A DNA stretch of 51,160 nucleotides from an uncultured Pelagibacteraceae bacterium (GTDB taxonomy: Bacteria > Pseudomonadota > Alphaproteobacteria > Pelagibacterales > Pelagibacteraceae): positions 1 through 51,160 of the forward strand of contig CACHBY010000004.1 in the NCBI GenBank assembly GCA_902578175.1, written 5' to 3'. The translations under genes were made by a program, and so were the position numbers. Shown one piece after another: positions 26,758-35,109 of this stretch (position 1 is its first letter; every line of letters begins with the position of its first letter). The notes beneath the pieces were generated by a model. That model had not been told where the DNA came from. It did not search any database and saw nothing but the letters and a program-made list of their open reading frames with translations.

Positions 26758-27612
26758 TTATCTATTAATTCCTCTTAATCTCTCAGATCTTCTTCTTAAT
26801 AATTCTGCGCTAATTAATATTAAAGTTGAAAGAATAATTAAACATGTTGCAACAGCTAAAATTGTTGGGCTTAACTGCTCTCTTAAGCCTGTCCACATTT
26901 GCACTGGAATTGTAGTATTTTCTAAACCAGCAAGAAATAAAACTACAACTACTTCATCAAATGAAGTTACAAATGCAAATAATCCACCTGATATTACTCC
27001 TGGTAATATTAATGGAAGAGTAATTTTCATAAATGTATTTACAGGATTGCTTCCCAAACTAGAAGCAGCTCTAGTTACACTATGGTCAAAACCAGATAAT
27101 GTTGCTGTTACTGTAATCACAACAAAAGGTGTGCCTAAAATTATATGTGCCAATATTATTCCAGTATGAGTAGCAGCTAAACCAACTTTGGCCATAAAGA
27201 AAAAGATAGCAACACCCGAGATAATCAATGGAACAATCATTGGAGAAATTAACGTTGCCATTATAATTCCTTTATAAGGCATATGTCTGCTACTCAAACC
27301 TAATGCCGCTAAAGTTCCAAGGATAATTGAACCGATTGTTGCAAATATTGCAATTATAAAACTATTTTTTGCAGCTAAACCCCATGGATTTTTAGTTCCA
27401 TAAACCATATCATGATACCATCTTAAAGAAAAAGCATTTGGATCAAGATTTTTCATTCCTTCTGAAAAAACTAAGAATTCTTCAGCATTGAATGACAACG
27501 GAAAAATTACAAATAATGGTGCAATTAAAAAGAAAAACACAAAAGCACAAATAGCTAGATAAACATAATGCCAAATTCTATAACGTGTTTCTGTATAACT
27601 TGGTAATGCCAT
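26758..27612 (-). CDS. potC: ABC transporter permease, PotC-like
   Basis: This 284-aa inner-membrane permease has about six spans. The EAA loop is visible as RAASSLGSNPVNTFMKITLPLILPG (about 179-203), the coupling site for the ATPase. PotC-type permeases pair with a PotB-type partner in polyamine and related cation transporters. It is the last gene of the operon and begins 2 nt after the PotB-like stop. Substrate could be a polyamine or, given the neighbours, an ectoine-related compound. Type confidence is high. Confidence 0.88.
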   Translation of the reverse strand: MALPSYTETRYRIWHYVYLAICAFVFFFLIAPLFVIFPLSFNAEEFLVFSEGMKNLDPNAFSLRWYHDMVYGTKNPWGLAAKNSFIIAIFATIGSIILGTLAALGLSSRHMPYKGIIMATLISPMIVPLIISGVAIFFFMAKVGLAATHTGIILAHIILGTPFVVITVTATLSGFDHSVTRAASSLGSNPVNTFMKITLPLILPGVISGGLFAFVTSFDEVVVVLFLAGLENTTIPVQMWTGLREQLSPTILAVATCLIILSTLILISAELLRRRSERLRGINR

Positions 27613-27614
27613 AT

Positions 27615-28877
27615 TTATCCTAATTTAATATTATCAACTCCAACTAATTTATTATAAACCCAATAAACTGCTAAAACTCCAGTCAGCAACATTAATCCCA
27701 TTGCAGATGCAAAACTCCAATCGAGAGTCGTTTTCATATGATAAGCGATTTGATTACTGATTAAAGTTCCTGACGCTCCACCGACTAATGCGGGGGTTAT
27801 GTAGTAACCAATTGCTAATATAAATACTAACAAGCAACCGGCTCCTATTCCTGGAATAGTTAATGGGAAATATACTTTCCAAAAAGCAACAAACGGTGTT
27901 CCACCTAGAGATTTTCCTGCTCTCATCAAACTTGGAGATATAGTTTTCATAACACTGTAAAGAGGTAAAACCATGAAAGGTAACAATATTTGTGTCATTG
28001 CAACATAGGTACCAACTTTATTATACATCATTTCTGGGCGATTATCGTCAGTAACTAAACCAATCATTACAAAAAAATCATTTACAACACCTTGCTGTTG
28101 TAACAAGATCATCCAACTTGCAGTTCTTACTAATAACGATGTCCAAAAAGGAAGAAGTACACAAATCATTAAAAGATTTGAATATTTCATAGGTAATGTT
28201 GCAAGCAGATGGGCAATTGGATACCCCATTAAAAAACAAAATATAGTAACAAATAACGCTATTTCTAAAGTTCTTAACCAAAGTATCCTATGAATTCTCC
28301 TATCTTCATCTACTTGGGCAATACTTCCGTCAGCAGCGTAATACATATCCATACCTTTTAAGTACTTGGCCATTGTATAAGGAGGAGCAGTTCTTTTTAT
28401 CGCTTGCCAATATTCTACATCTCTCCATCTTTTGTGAACTTTCATTATCTGTTCTTTAATACTTTGATTTTCATCAATTTTGTTTCTTTTGATCTGTCTT
28501 AAAAGTTTCTTGGTAATGGAGTTGAAACCATTTTTTTCTTTATTTAATCTCTGTCCTAATTTTCCCTGTTCTTGTTTTTCAACCAAAACCTTAAAATCTG
28601 CATAAAAGGCTGCAAAAACTTCTTCTGGAGGTAATTCTTTTCCGTCCCATGTTTCCATCTCCTTAAAGGTTTTTGGAAGCATATTGGTTATCATTTTGTC
28701 GTCTATACTTCTGCTAAACATTTCACCAATTGGAAAAATATAAGTGATAATTAAAAACAATAATAAGGGAGCTACTAGAAGGAAAGCTTTAATTTTATTT
28801 TTTCTTTCAGCCTTCTTTAAGCTGACTTCTAAAGGGATACCGTCAGTTGTTAAAATTTGTTTTATTTCAGAGCTCAT
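27615..28877 (-). CDS. potB: ABC transporter permease, PotB-like with long periplasmic insertion
   Basis: This 420-aa permease is about 130 residues longer than typical PotB proteins. After the first span (about 31-53) comes a charged stretch to about residue 200 (rich in Lys, Glu and Gln) before the remaining spans. The EAA loop is RAGKSLGGTPFVAFWKVYFPLTIPG. The insertion would lie in the periplasm and may contact the binding protein. The start codon immediately follows the T-run of a strong hairpin, and no ribosome site is visible. It is separated from the PotC-like gene by 2 nt. Confidence 0.85.
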   Translation of the reverse strand: MSSEIKQILTTDGIPLEVSLKKAERKNKIKAFLLVAPLLLFLIITYIFPIGEMFSRSIDDKMITNMLPKTFKEMETWDGKELPPEEVFAAFYADFKVLVEKQEQGKLGQRLNKEKNGFNSITKKLLRQIKRNKIDENQSIKEQIMKVHKRWRDVEYWQAIKRTAPPYTMAKYLKGMDMYYAADGSIAQVDEDRRIHRILWLRTLEIALFVTIFCFLMGYPIAHLLATLPMKYSNLLMICVLLPFWTSLLVRTASWMILLQQQGVVNDFFVMIGLVTDDNRPEMMYNKVGTYVAMTQILLPFMVLPLYSVMKTISPSLMRAGKSLGGTPFVAFWKVYFPLTIPGIGAGCLLVFILAIGYYITPALVGGASGTLISNQIAYHMKTTLDWSFASAMGLMLLTGVLAVYWVYNKLVGVDNIKLG

Positions 28878-28911
28878 AAAAAAATAGGGCGACTAGTTAT
28901 TAGTCGCCCTA
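28878..28911 (-). terminator. Intercistronic hairpin with T-run between binding protein and permease genes
   Basis: A perfect 11-bp stem (28885-28895 pairing with 28901-28911) has a 5-nt loop. On the minus strand it is followed by seven T residues (28884-28878) and then directly by the ATG of the permease. It lies 36 nt after the binding-protein stop. It probably terminates most transcripts, or protects the 3' end of the abundant binding-protein mRNA while letting some read-through reach the permeases. Confidence 0.85.
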
Positions 28912-28946
28912 AATATATTATATAAATTCAGTGTTTAAAACTGAAA

Positions 28947-30065
28947 TTATAGGCCTGCTTTCATTGCTTCCCACATTTCACCAATCTCTGTTCCGTTATC
29001 AGCCCAGTAGAATGGATCTACTAAGAAATAGTTCTTAGTATTTGAAGGAGCGGTTGGCATTTGAGGCATCATTTCAGTTTTACCATCTTTATACCAAGGC
29101 TCATTAGCTTTGATAATATCTAGAGATGATAATCTGTATGGCGCATACGCAATGTACTTTGCACTACCTGCTAACATCTCAGTGTTAGTCATCATAGCTA
29201 AAGCTTTCATAGCATTTTCTTGGTCAGGACCACCATCAACAAGTGCAAAATATTCATAGTCTAAACCTTGACCATCCCATACTTGTTTAATTGGAGCACC
29301 TTCACCAATTTCAGCGTTGAAGAATCTTCCGTTCCAACCAGTTGCCATTACAACTTCACCAGCAACTAATAATTCAGGTGGTTGAGCACCCGCAGACCAG
29401 AATACACATCCACCATTTGGATCTGTACATAATTCTTTGATTTTATCCATCGCTCTTTCTACTCCACCTTCTTCCTCAAGTTTTCTGTAAAGTAGTTCAC
29501 CACCTTTACCCATTCTAACTCCGTCAGCGTGCAAAGCGATTTCTAAGTTTGTTAAAGCGCTAGTGTAAATAGCTCTTTTTCCTGGAAATTTTTTTGTGTT
29601 AAAGAAGTCTTTAATTGTTTTAGGCTCTTTACCACCAAAAGCTCTTGTATCAAAAGCATAGTTCCAAGAATATAAAATGTTACCTACAGCACACTCACTT
29701 GGCATTGGAGCAAAAAAGTCCTTACTTGCAGGAGTTCCATCTGGTGCTGGTGGAAAATCTTTGTCAAAATCAAATTTAACAAATAAACCTTCATCACAAC
29801 CATTAATAGTATCAAATGCAAATACATCGATGATATCCCAAGTAATAGCACCTGCTTCTTTTTGTGCTTTGATTTCTGATAAACCACCAGAGTAGTCAAC
29901 CCAGTTGACTTCAACTCCTAGTGCTTTAGCAGTTGGATCACCATACCCTAACTTTTGAGATTCTGTATAAGCTCCACCCCAAGATGCAACAGTAACTGCA
30001 AATGCTGATGAAGTTATAGAAAGAGCAAAAGAAAGAGCTAGTAATAATTTACTTATTTTCTTCAT
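28947..30065 (-). CDS. potD: Extracellular solute-binding protein of the Pot-type ABC transporter
   Basis: This 372-aa protein has a clear Sec signal (MKKISKLLLALSFALSITSSAFA, about 23 residues) and a mature start VTVASWGGAYTESQK, typical of the PotD/PotF-like spermidine/putrescine-binding family. GGCVFWSAGAQPPELLVAGEVVMATGWNG-like central segments fit the same family. It captures the substrate in the periplasm for the PotB/PotC-like permeases. A GGAGG ribosome site precedes the ATG, and a good sigma70-like promoter lies 47 nt upstream. The ligand is unknown; polyamine, taurine-like or ectoine-like compounds are all possible. Confidence 0.87.
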   Translation of the reverse strand: MKKISKLLLALSFALSITSSAFAVTVASWGGAYTESQKLGYGDPTAKALGVEVNWVDYSGGLSEIKAQKEAGAITWDIIDVFAFDTINGCDEGLFVKFDFDKDFPPAPDGTPASKDFFAPMPSECAVGNILYSWNYAFDTRAFGGKEPKTIKDFFNTKKFPGKRAIYTSALTNLEIALHADGVRMGKGGELLYRKLEEEGGVERAMDKIKELCTDPNGGCVFWSAGAQPPELLVAGEVVMATGWNGRFFNAEIGEGAPIKQVWDGQGLDYEYFALVDGGPDQENAMKALAMMTNTEMLAGSAKYIAYAPYRLSSLDIIKANEPWYKDGKTEMMPQMPTAPSNTKNYFLVDPFYWADNGTEIGEMWEAMKAGL

Positions 30066-30086
30066 TATTCCTCCGTTTAAACGTTG

Positions 30087-30104
30087 ATATAAATTAATTT
30101 ATAT
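30087..30104. promoter_or_regulatory. 18-bp palindrome downstream of the binding-protein promoter
   Basis: ATATAAATTAATTTATAT is perfectly self-complementary and lies at or just after the expected transcription start. A second palindrome, CGTTTAAACG (30074-30083), follows within the leader. They are candidate operator sites, but both are AT-rich and might be chance. Confidence 0.4.
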
Positions 30105-30111
30105 AAACAAA

Positions 30112-30140
30112 ATTACAACAAATAGACCAACTTAAGTCAA
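30112..30140 (-). promoter_or_regulatory. Sigma70-like promoter of the Pot-type binding-protein gene
   Basis: On the minus strand TTGACT (30140-30135) is followed after exactly 17 nt by TGTAAT (30117-30112). This is the best -35/-10 pair I found in the window. Its existence implies that the binding-protein gene has its own promoter, separate from the upstream ATPase gene. Confidence 0.6.
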
Positions 30141-30173
30141 CAGCTCTTTTTTGTCTTTACAATAATAATATAT

Positions 30174-31259
30174 TTATTTTGGGTCTAAAGCCCTAGCATC
30201 TGTGCTGTTCCATCCAATTTTAATATCTTGACTTACTTTTAGCTCTAGATTGGACGTACTATTTGGAACTTTTAAAATAAATTCTGAGCTATCTAAAAGA
30301 TTTAACCTAACTCTTGTATGGTCACCATGATAAATAACTTCCTCTATCTTTCCAGTAAACATATTATCCATTTTATCTTTTGGATTTATTAGTGCCCTCT
30401 CGGGTCTTAATGAAACTGTAGTTTTTTCTCCTTTGGATTTAACTGAAATAGGATTGGCTAATATTTCTGAATTCGCCAGTTTAACTTTACATTTATCTTT
30501 ATCTATATCTGTAACTTCTCCATTAAAAGTATTATTCTCACCAATAAATTCAGCAACAAACGAATTTACAGGTTTTTCATATAATTCAGCTGGGTCTGAC
30601 AATTGTTGGACTTTTCCATCATTGAATACTGCAATTCTATTAGACATTGTCAAAGCTTCACTTTGATCATGAGTTACATAAACAACTGTTACCCCAATAC
30701 TTTCATGAATATGTTTAATTTCATATTGCATACTTTCTCTCAAATTTTTATCAAGCGCTCCTAGAGGTTCGTCCATTAAAACAACTGCTGGGTCAAATAC
30801 CAAAGCCCTTGCTACGGCAACCCTTTGTTGTTGACCACCTGAAAGTTGGGCTGGCATTCTGGTTTCAAATCCATTTAATGAAACCATCGACAAAGCCTTA
30901 TCAACTTTTTTATCAATTTCGTCTTTCTCAACTTTTCTTACTCTTAAAGGGAAAGCTAAGTTTTCATAAACCGTCATATGTGGAAACAATGCATAGTTTT
31001 GAAATACCATTCCAATTCCTCTTTTATGAGGAGGAATATTTGAAATTATATTTCCATCTAATAAAATCTCACCATGAGTTGGAGTTTCAAATCCAGCTAA
31101 CATCATTAAACATGTTGTCTTACCTGATCCAGATGGACCAAGCATGGTTATAAACTCGCCCTCTGCAATATCTAATTGAAGGTCTTTGACGACAAGAACT
31201 TTTCCGTCATAACTTTTATCTACTTTATCGAATTTAACGAATTCTGGATTTTTAGACAT
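30174..31259 (-). CDS. potA: ABC transporter ATP-binding protein, PotA-like
   Basis: This 361-aa ATPase has Walker A GPSGSGKTT (about 42-50), Q-loop MVFQNYALFPHMTVYENLAFP, signature LSGGQQQRVAVARAL, Walker B VVLMDEPLGALD and a C-terminal TOBE-type regulatory domain from about residue 240. It energises the PotB/PotC-like permeases encoded downstream. It precedes the binding protein on the same strand, and the DoeA-like gene lies 45 nt upstream. No ribosome site is visible; a TATATT box ends 7 nt before the ATG, so the transcript may be leaderless. Confidence 0.9.
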   Translation of the reverse strand: MSKNPEFVKFDKVDKSYDGKVLVVKDLQLDIAEGEFITMLGPSGSGKTTCLMMLAGFETPTHGEILLDGNIISNIPPHKRGIGMVFQNYALFPHMTVYENLAFPLRVRKVEKDEIDKKVDKALSMVSLNGFETRMPAQLSGGQQQRVAVARALVFDPAVVLMDEPLGALDKNLRESMQYEIKHIHESIGVTVVYVTHDQSEALTMSNRIAVFNDGKVQQLSDPAELYEKPVNSFVAEFIGENNTFNGEVTDIDKDKCKVKLANSEILANPISVKSKGEKTTVSLRPERALINPKDKMDNMFTGKIEEVIYHGDHTRVRLNLLDSSEFILKVPNSTSNLELKVSQDIKIGWNSTDARALDPK

Positions 31260-31304
31260 TAAAGTGAATATAAAACATTTGTGTAAATAGATTTCAATAG
31301 CTAA

Positions 31305-32474
31305 TTAACTCTTTATATGAAGCTCTTTTGGAAAATTACAAAATAGTTCTGATCCATTTTCAGTAACTCTAATTGCTTCAGATGCCTCAACACCCCAATC
31401 ACCAAACTGCATCACTGCTATCATGTGAAAACAAACATTGGGCTCAAGAACTGTCATATCTCCTTTATATATATTAAGAGTGTGCTCACCCCAGTCAGGA
31501 GGATATCCAATTCCAATCGAATAACCTGTTCTAGATTTTTTTTCTATTCCATATTTATCTAAAATTTTCCAAAAAGATTTAGCAACATCATCTGCTGTAT
31601 TTCCAGGTTTGATTGCACTAATTCCAGCATTTAGTGCCTCGATGGTTTTGTTCATTGTATCAATCTTTAGTTGATTAGGTTTTCCAAGAAGAACTGTTCT
31701 GGCCATTGGAGCATGATACCTCTTATAAACCCCAGATAGTTCAATAATTGTAGCCTCTCCATCGACAAATTTTTCTTGAGTTGCTGTTAAATGTGAAGCT
31801 GAGGTTCCTTTTCCTGTTGGGAGTAAAGTTGCTATACTAGAATACTCTCCACCATATTCCTCTGTTCCATAAAATAATGTTTTTTGAATTTCACCTACAG
31901 CATCACATTGTCTAACACCTGGTTTAATTACATCCATTGCAGTTTTCATTCCTTTTTCAGATATTTTAGCAGCAGATTTCATAAAACCAATCTCAGCATC
32001 AGATTTAACCAATCTTGCCCAATTAACCAAACGATCACTATCCTTTATTTGTGCGTTTGGTAATCCCTGTTTAATTTTTTCATAACAGAATGCGGTAAAA
32101 TAATGGGCATCCATTTCAACCCCTATATTTAGTTTATCCCACTTTCTCTCTTTAATTATTTCAACTAAATAATCATAAGGATGTTTTGGCCATTTATGAA
32201 TGTAATTTTCATCATAAACAATAATATTTTCGTTTTTTAGGTAAGTTGTTATATACGCACCACCAGCATCCTGTGCTCTAACAAAACATAAAGGTTCATC
32301 GGCATTTATATGAACAATAGCACATTGAGCATAATAGAAAGACCACGCATCATAGCCTGTTAAATAATTCATATTATTTGTATCATGTGAAATTAAAAGT
32401 TCGATGCCTTTTTGCTGCATCATTTTCTGAACTTTTTTAAACCTTTGTTTGTATTCTTCTTTACTAAATGACAT
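31305..32474 (-). CDS. doeA: M24/creatinase-fold hydrolase, probable ectoine hydrolase
   Basis: This protein of about 389 aa has the creatinase/prolidase two-domain layout. It resembles ectoine hydrolase (DoeA/EutD) along its length: FSKEEYKQRF start, NMNYLTGYDAWSFYYAQ, EYGGEYSSIATLLPTGK, GVYKRYHAPMARTVLLGKP and GYPPDWGEHTL. DoeA opens the ectoine ring to N-acetyl-diaminobutyrate. It would often be labelled Xaa-Pro peptidase by default. The EutA-like gene upstream supports the ectoine call. I use ATG 32474, which overlaps the EutA stop by one base; TTG 32477 is the alternative. Confidence 0.75.
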   Translation of the reverse strand: MSFSKEEYKQRFKKVQKMMQQKGIELLISHDTNNMNYLTGYDAWSFYYAQCAIVHINADEPLCFVRAQDAGGAYITTYLKNENIIVYDENYIHKWPKHPYDYLVEIIKERKWDKLNIGVEMDAHYFTAFCYEKIKQGLPNAQIKDSDRLVNWARLVKSDAEIGFMKSAAKISEKGMKTAMDVIKPGVRQCDAVGEIQKTLFYGTEEYGGEYSSIATLLPTGKGTSASHLTATQEKFVDGEATIIELSGVYKRYHAPMARTVLLGKPNQLKIDTMNKTIEALNAGISAIKPGNTADDVAKSFWKILDKYGIEKKSRTGYSIGIGYPPDWGEHTLNIYKGDMTVLEPNVCFHMIAVMQFGDWGVEASEAIRVTENGSELFCNFPKELHIKS

Positions 32475-33220
32475 CAATTTACTTGGAATAATTTTCCAAA
32501 CCCTTCAACTGAATTGTTTTTTTTTATTTTTACAAGGGTGTCCCAAATTAATGCCTGGTTGCTAGATAAAACTATAGTGTTTAATTTTTTTTCTAATTTA
32601 TCAATAATTTCTAAAACTGGTAGAGCTGTGCATGAAACAAATAAAGCATCAGCTCCATTTAAATCTATTTTTGATAATACTTCATATAAATAATCTTGAT
32701 CAACTTTTCCAATGTCATAATCATCTTGAATATCAAAATAAGAATTCGATGTAACTTCAAAACCTTCACTTTTAAAATAATCCAAAACATCGTCATTTAA
32801 TTTTTTGCTATATGGGGTAAATATCGAAACTTTATTAATATTTAATTTCTTTAATGCTTTAATAGCAGCAGTGCTTGGTGTTGATACGTCTGCCATTGGT
32901 TTGGCAACTTTAACTTTTTCTTCAATTGAATCATGACCAGCAGCAATAGTTCCTGATGTGCATCCATAAACTACACAATCCAAGTCTTGATCAGGTAAAA
33001 TATCTTTTGTAACGTCAGTGATTTTATTAGACATTTTAATCAAGTTTTCTTTCGTGAGAGGGTTGTAACACTCAATACGATTAACAAAGAAATCGATTTT
33101 TTTATTTTTAATCACATTTATAAAATCTTTTTCAATCATAAAATCACTAGCAAGAGCAATTAAACCAATTCTAGGGTTAGCTTGGCCAATAAACTTAGGA
33201 TCTATTTTTGTTGAATTCAT
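32474..33220 (-). CDS. eutA: Asp/Glu racemase-superfamily protein, EutA of ectoine utilisation
   Basis: This 248-aa protein has two candidate catalytic cysteines, Cys87 (VVYGCTSGTIAAG) and Cys197 (ALFVSCTALPVLE), as in maleate isomerase and Asp/Glu racemases. The pattern RIGLIALASDF, FFVNRIECYNP, STPSTAAIKALKKL, FTPYSKKLNDD and LSSNQALIWDTL matches what I know of ectoine-utilisation EutA, which is unrelated to ethanolamine EutA. Its reaction is not well established. It shares one base with the DoeA-like gene and is divergent, across 57 nt, from a DMT transporter. The superfamily is firm; the EutA subtype is probable. Confidence 0.75.
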   Translation of the reverse strand: MNSTKIDPKFIGQANPRIGLIALASDFMIEKDFINVIKNKKIDFFVNRIECYNPLTKENLIKMSNKITDVTKDILPDQDLDCVVYGCTSGTIAAGHDSIEEKVKVAKPMADVSTPSTAAIKALKKLNINKVSIFTPYSKKLNDDVLDYFKSEGFEVTSNSYFDIQDDYDIGKVDQDYLYEVLSKIDLNGADALFVSCTALPVLEIIDKLEKKLNTIVLSSNQALIWDTLVKIKKNNSVEGFGKLFQVN

Positions 33221-33227
33221 AAATTAA

Positions 33228-33239
33228 AAAGTGAATATA
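33228..33239 (-). promoter_or_regulatory. Shared 12-nt element upstream of eutA (copy also at 31261-31272 upstream of potA)
   Basis: On the minus strand TATATTCACTTT occurs 7 nt before the eutA ATG and, identically, 1 nt before the potA ATG. TATATT could serve as a -10 hexamer, with start sites close to the ATG. The pair suggests common control of the ectoine-like genes and the transporter. Confidence 0.4.
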
Positions 33240-33277
33240 TCATAAGTTCTTTAATAATCATTAATATTAAAATAGGC

Positions 33278-34150
33278 ATGAATATAAAAGATACTTTCGT
33301 AGCATCCCTTGTGCCTATTTTTTTAGGGTTCGGTTTTGTAATTGCTAAACCAGCATTTGAATCTTTTCCTCCTGTTCTTTTAATGGGTATCAGATTTACA
33401 TTTGCTGCATCAATATTAATTTGGTGGTTTCCAATTCCAAAAGGATATTTGAAAAGAATATTTGTTGCTTCATTAGTGGCTAATTCGTTGCAATATAGTA
33501 TTACATATACTGGTTTAGATTTAATTGATGCATCTTCAGCAGTTCTTTTGGTTCAGATGGAAGTTCCGTTTGGAGTTATTTTTGCTTACTTCATGCTTAA
33601 AGAAAAACCAACTATTAGAGCTTTGATTGGTATAGCAATCGCTTTTGTTGGTGTTTATATTTTAACTGGATCTCCTAACTTGGATGGAAAATTTATTGGA
33701 ATTGGTCTTACAATTTTAGGATCTGCTATATGGGCTCTTGGACAAGTTATGGTTAAACCTTTAAGTAAAGAAATAAATCCTTTAGCTTTAGTTGCATGGT
33801 TAGCATTATTCTCTGGACCAATTTTAATAATGCTTTCTGCAATAATTGATGGAAATACAATTAATTATTTAACAAATGCAAAAATTGATCACTGGATCAT
33901 TGCAATTTATATTGGTTTCATCATGCAACCAATTACTTATGGTTGTTTCTATTATGTTTTAAAAAACAACCCACTTTATAAAGTGCTTCCTATCGTTACC
34001 ATGGGTATACCTCCAACAGGTTTACTTGCTGCTATATTTCTTTTAGGTGAAAAACCAACACAAGAATTATTTATAGGTGGTGCAATAATAATAGTAGGTG
34101 TGATTTTAATTGTATTTACAAAAAATAAAAAAGAAGAGGAAATAAAATGA
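33278..34150 (+). CDS. EamA/DMT superfamily transporter
   Basis: This 290-aa protein has about ten hydrophobic spans arranged as two EamA repeats. The conserved end-of-repeat helices are GIAIAFVGVYILTG (first half) and GGAIIIVGVILIVFTKN (second half). DMT members export amino acids, metabolites or nucleotide sugars. Substrate is not readable. It heads a plus-strand run with a 4-nt overlap (ATGA) to the dehydrogenase gene, and is divergent from eutA/doeA. Confidence 0.87.
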   Translation: MNIKDTFVASLVPIFLGFGFVIAKPAFESFPPVLLMGIRFTFAASILIWWFPIPKGYLKRIFVASLVANSLQYSITYTGLDLIDASSAVLLVQMEVPFGVIFAYFMLKEKPTIRALIGIAIAFVGVYILTGSPNLDGKFIGIGLTILGSAIWALGQVMVKPLSKEINPLALVAWLALFSGPILIMLSAIIDGNTINYLTNAKIDHWIIAIYIGFIMQPITYGCFYYVLKNNPLYKVLPIVTMGIPPTGLLAAIFLLGEKPTQELFIGGAIIIVGVILIVFTKNKKEEEIK

Positions 34151-35088
34151 AAATAGGTTTTGTTGGTTTAGGAAATGTAGGCGGTAAACTAGCTGGAAGC
34201 TTAATAAGAAATAATTTTGATGTTACTGTTAGAGAGATAGATGAAAGTTTAGCAAATGAATTTAAAAAACTAGGTGCTAAGGTTGCAAAGTCTCCTAAAG
34301 AATTGGCAGAACAAACCGATCTAATTATCACTTCTCTTCCCTCGCCCGAAGTTTCCGCGGAGGTTATGGAAAGTGAAGATGGAATTTTAAATGGTTTGTC
34401 AAAAAATAAAATTTGGTTAGAAATGAGCACAACAGATGAGGATGAGGTTAAAAGACTTGGAAATAAGGTGATATCAAAAAAAGCTATCCCACTAGATGGA
34501 CCTGTTAGTGGAGGATGTCATAGAGCAGCCACAGGTAATATTGCTATATTTGTAGGTGGAGATAGAAAAGCTTTTGAAAAAATATTACCTGCCTTAACTG
34601 TAATGGGTAGAAAAGTTTTACACACTGGGGAGTTAGGTAGTGCATCAGTTCTTAAAGTTATAACAAATTATTTGGCATCAGTTCATTTGGTAGCTTTAGG
34701 TGAAGCATGGACTATTGCAAAAAAATCAAATTTAGATCTCACCAAAGCATTTAAAGGCATAGCGGTTTCATCTGGAAACTCATTTGTTCATGAAACAGAA
34801 AGTCAGGTTATTTTAAATGGCTCTTATAATATTAATTTCACAATGGATCTTGTTTTAAAAGATACTGGTTTATTTGATAACCTGGCTAAGAAATTAAATG
34901 CCCCTTTAGAGATTTCTCCAAAGATAGTTGAGATATTTAAAGATGGTCAAAAAAAATATGGTTCAAGAGCATGGTCTTCGATGATTGTAAAAAGAATGGA
35001 AGATTTAAATAAAATTGATTTTAGGGCTGAAGGTTTTCCGGATGAGCTTGTGGATAATGAGCCAGAAGAAAAAGGCTATGAAATTTAA
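34147..35088 (+). CDS. Beta-hydroxyacid dehydrogenase family protein (3-hydroxyisobutyrate dehydrogenase-like)
   Basis: This 313-aa NAD(P)-dependent dehydrogenase has a nucleotide-binding motif GFVGLGNVGGKLAGSL (about 4-19), substrate motif DGPVSGG (117-123), catalytic Lys170 and helper Asn174 (KVITNYL). Family members oxidise 3-hydroxyisobutyrate, tartronate semialdehyde, D-glycerate or sulfolactaldehyde-like compounds. Placement before an aldehyde dehydrogenase (21-nt gap) suggests an alcohol-to-aldehyde-to-acid pair. It overlaps the DMT transporter gene by 4 nt. The substrate is not established. Confidence 0.87.
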   Translation: MKIGFVGLGNVGGKLAGSLIRNNFDVTVREIDESLANEFKKLGAKVAKSPKELAEQTDLIITSLPSPEVSAEVMESEDGILNGLSKNKIWLEMSTTDEDEVKRLGNKVISKKAIPLDGPVSGGCHRAATGNIAIFVGGDRKAFEKILPALTVMGRKVLHTGELGSASVLKVITNYLASVHLVALGEAWTIAKKSNLDLTKAFKGIAVSSGNSFVHETESQVILNGSYNINFTMDLVLKDTGLFDNLAKKLNAPLEISPKIVEIFKDGQKKYGSRAWSSMIVKRMEDLNKIDFRAEGFPDELVDNEPEEKGYEI

Positions 35089-35109
35089 TAAATATGCTAA
35101 GATTATTAA

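Noticed and set aside
26708..27169. 153-codon plus-strand ORF opposite the PotC-like permease
   Set aside because: It overlaps the thiolase end and a clear permease in antisense; composition is typical of a shadow frame.
30809..31153. 114-codon plus-strand ORF opposite potA
   Set aside because: It is antisense to conserved ATPase motifs and has no independent support.
26758..31259. Firm call of a spermidine/putrescine transporter
   Set aside because: Family similarity does not fix the ligand, and the nearby genes suggest another substrate; Pot symbols are used for family only.
31305..32474. Simple Xaa-Pro dipeptidase label
   Set aside because: The fold is shared, but segment order and the EutA-like neighbour fit ectoine hydrolase better.
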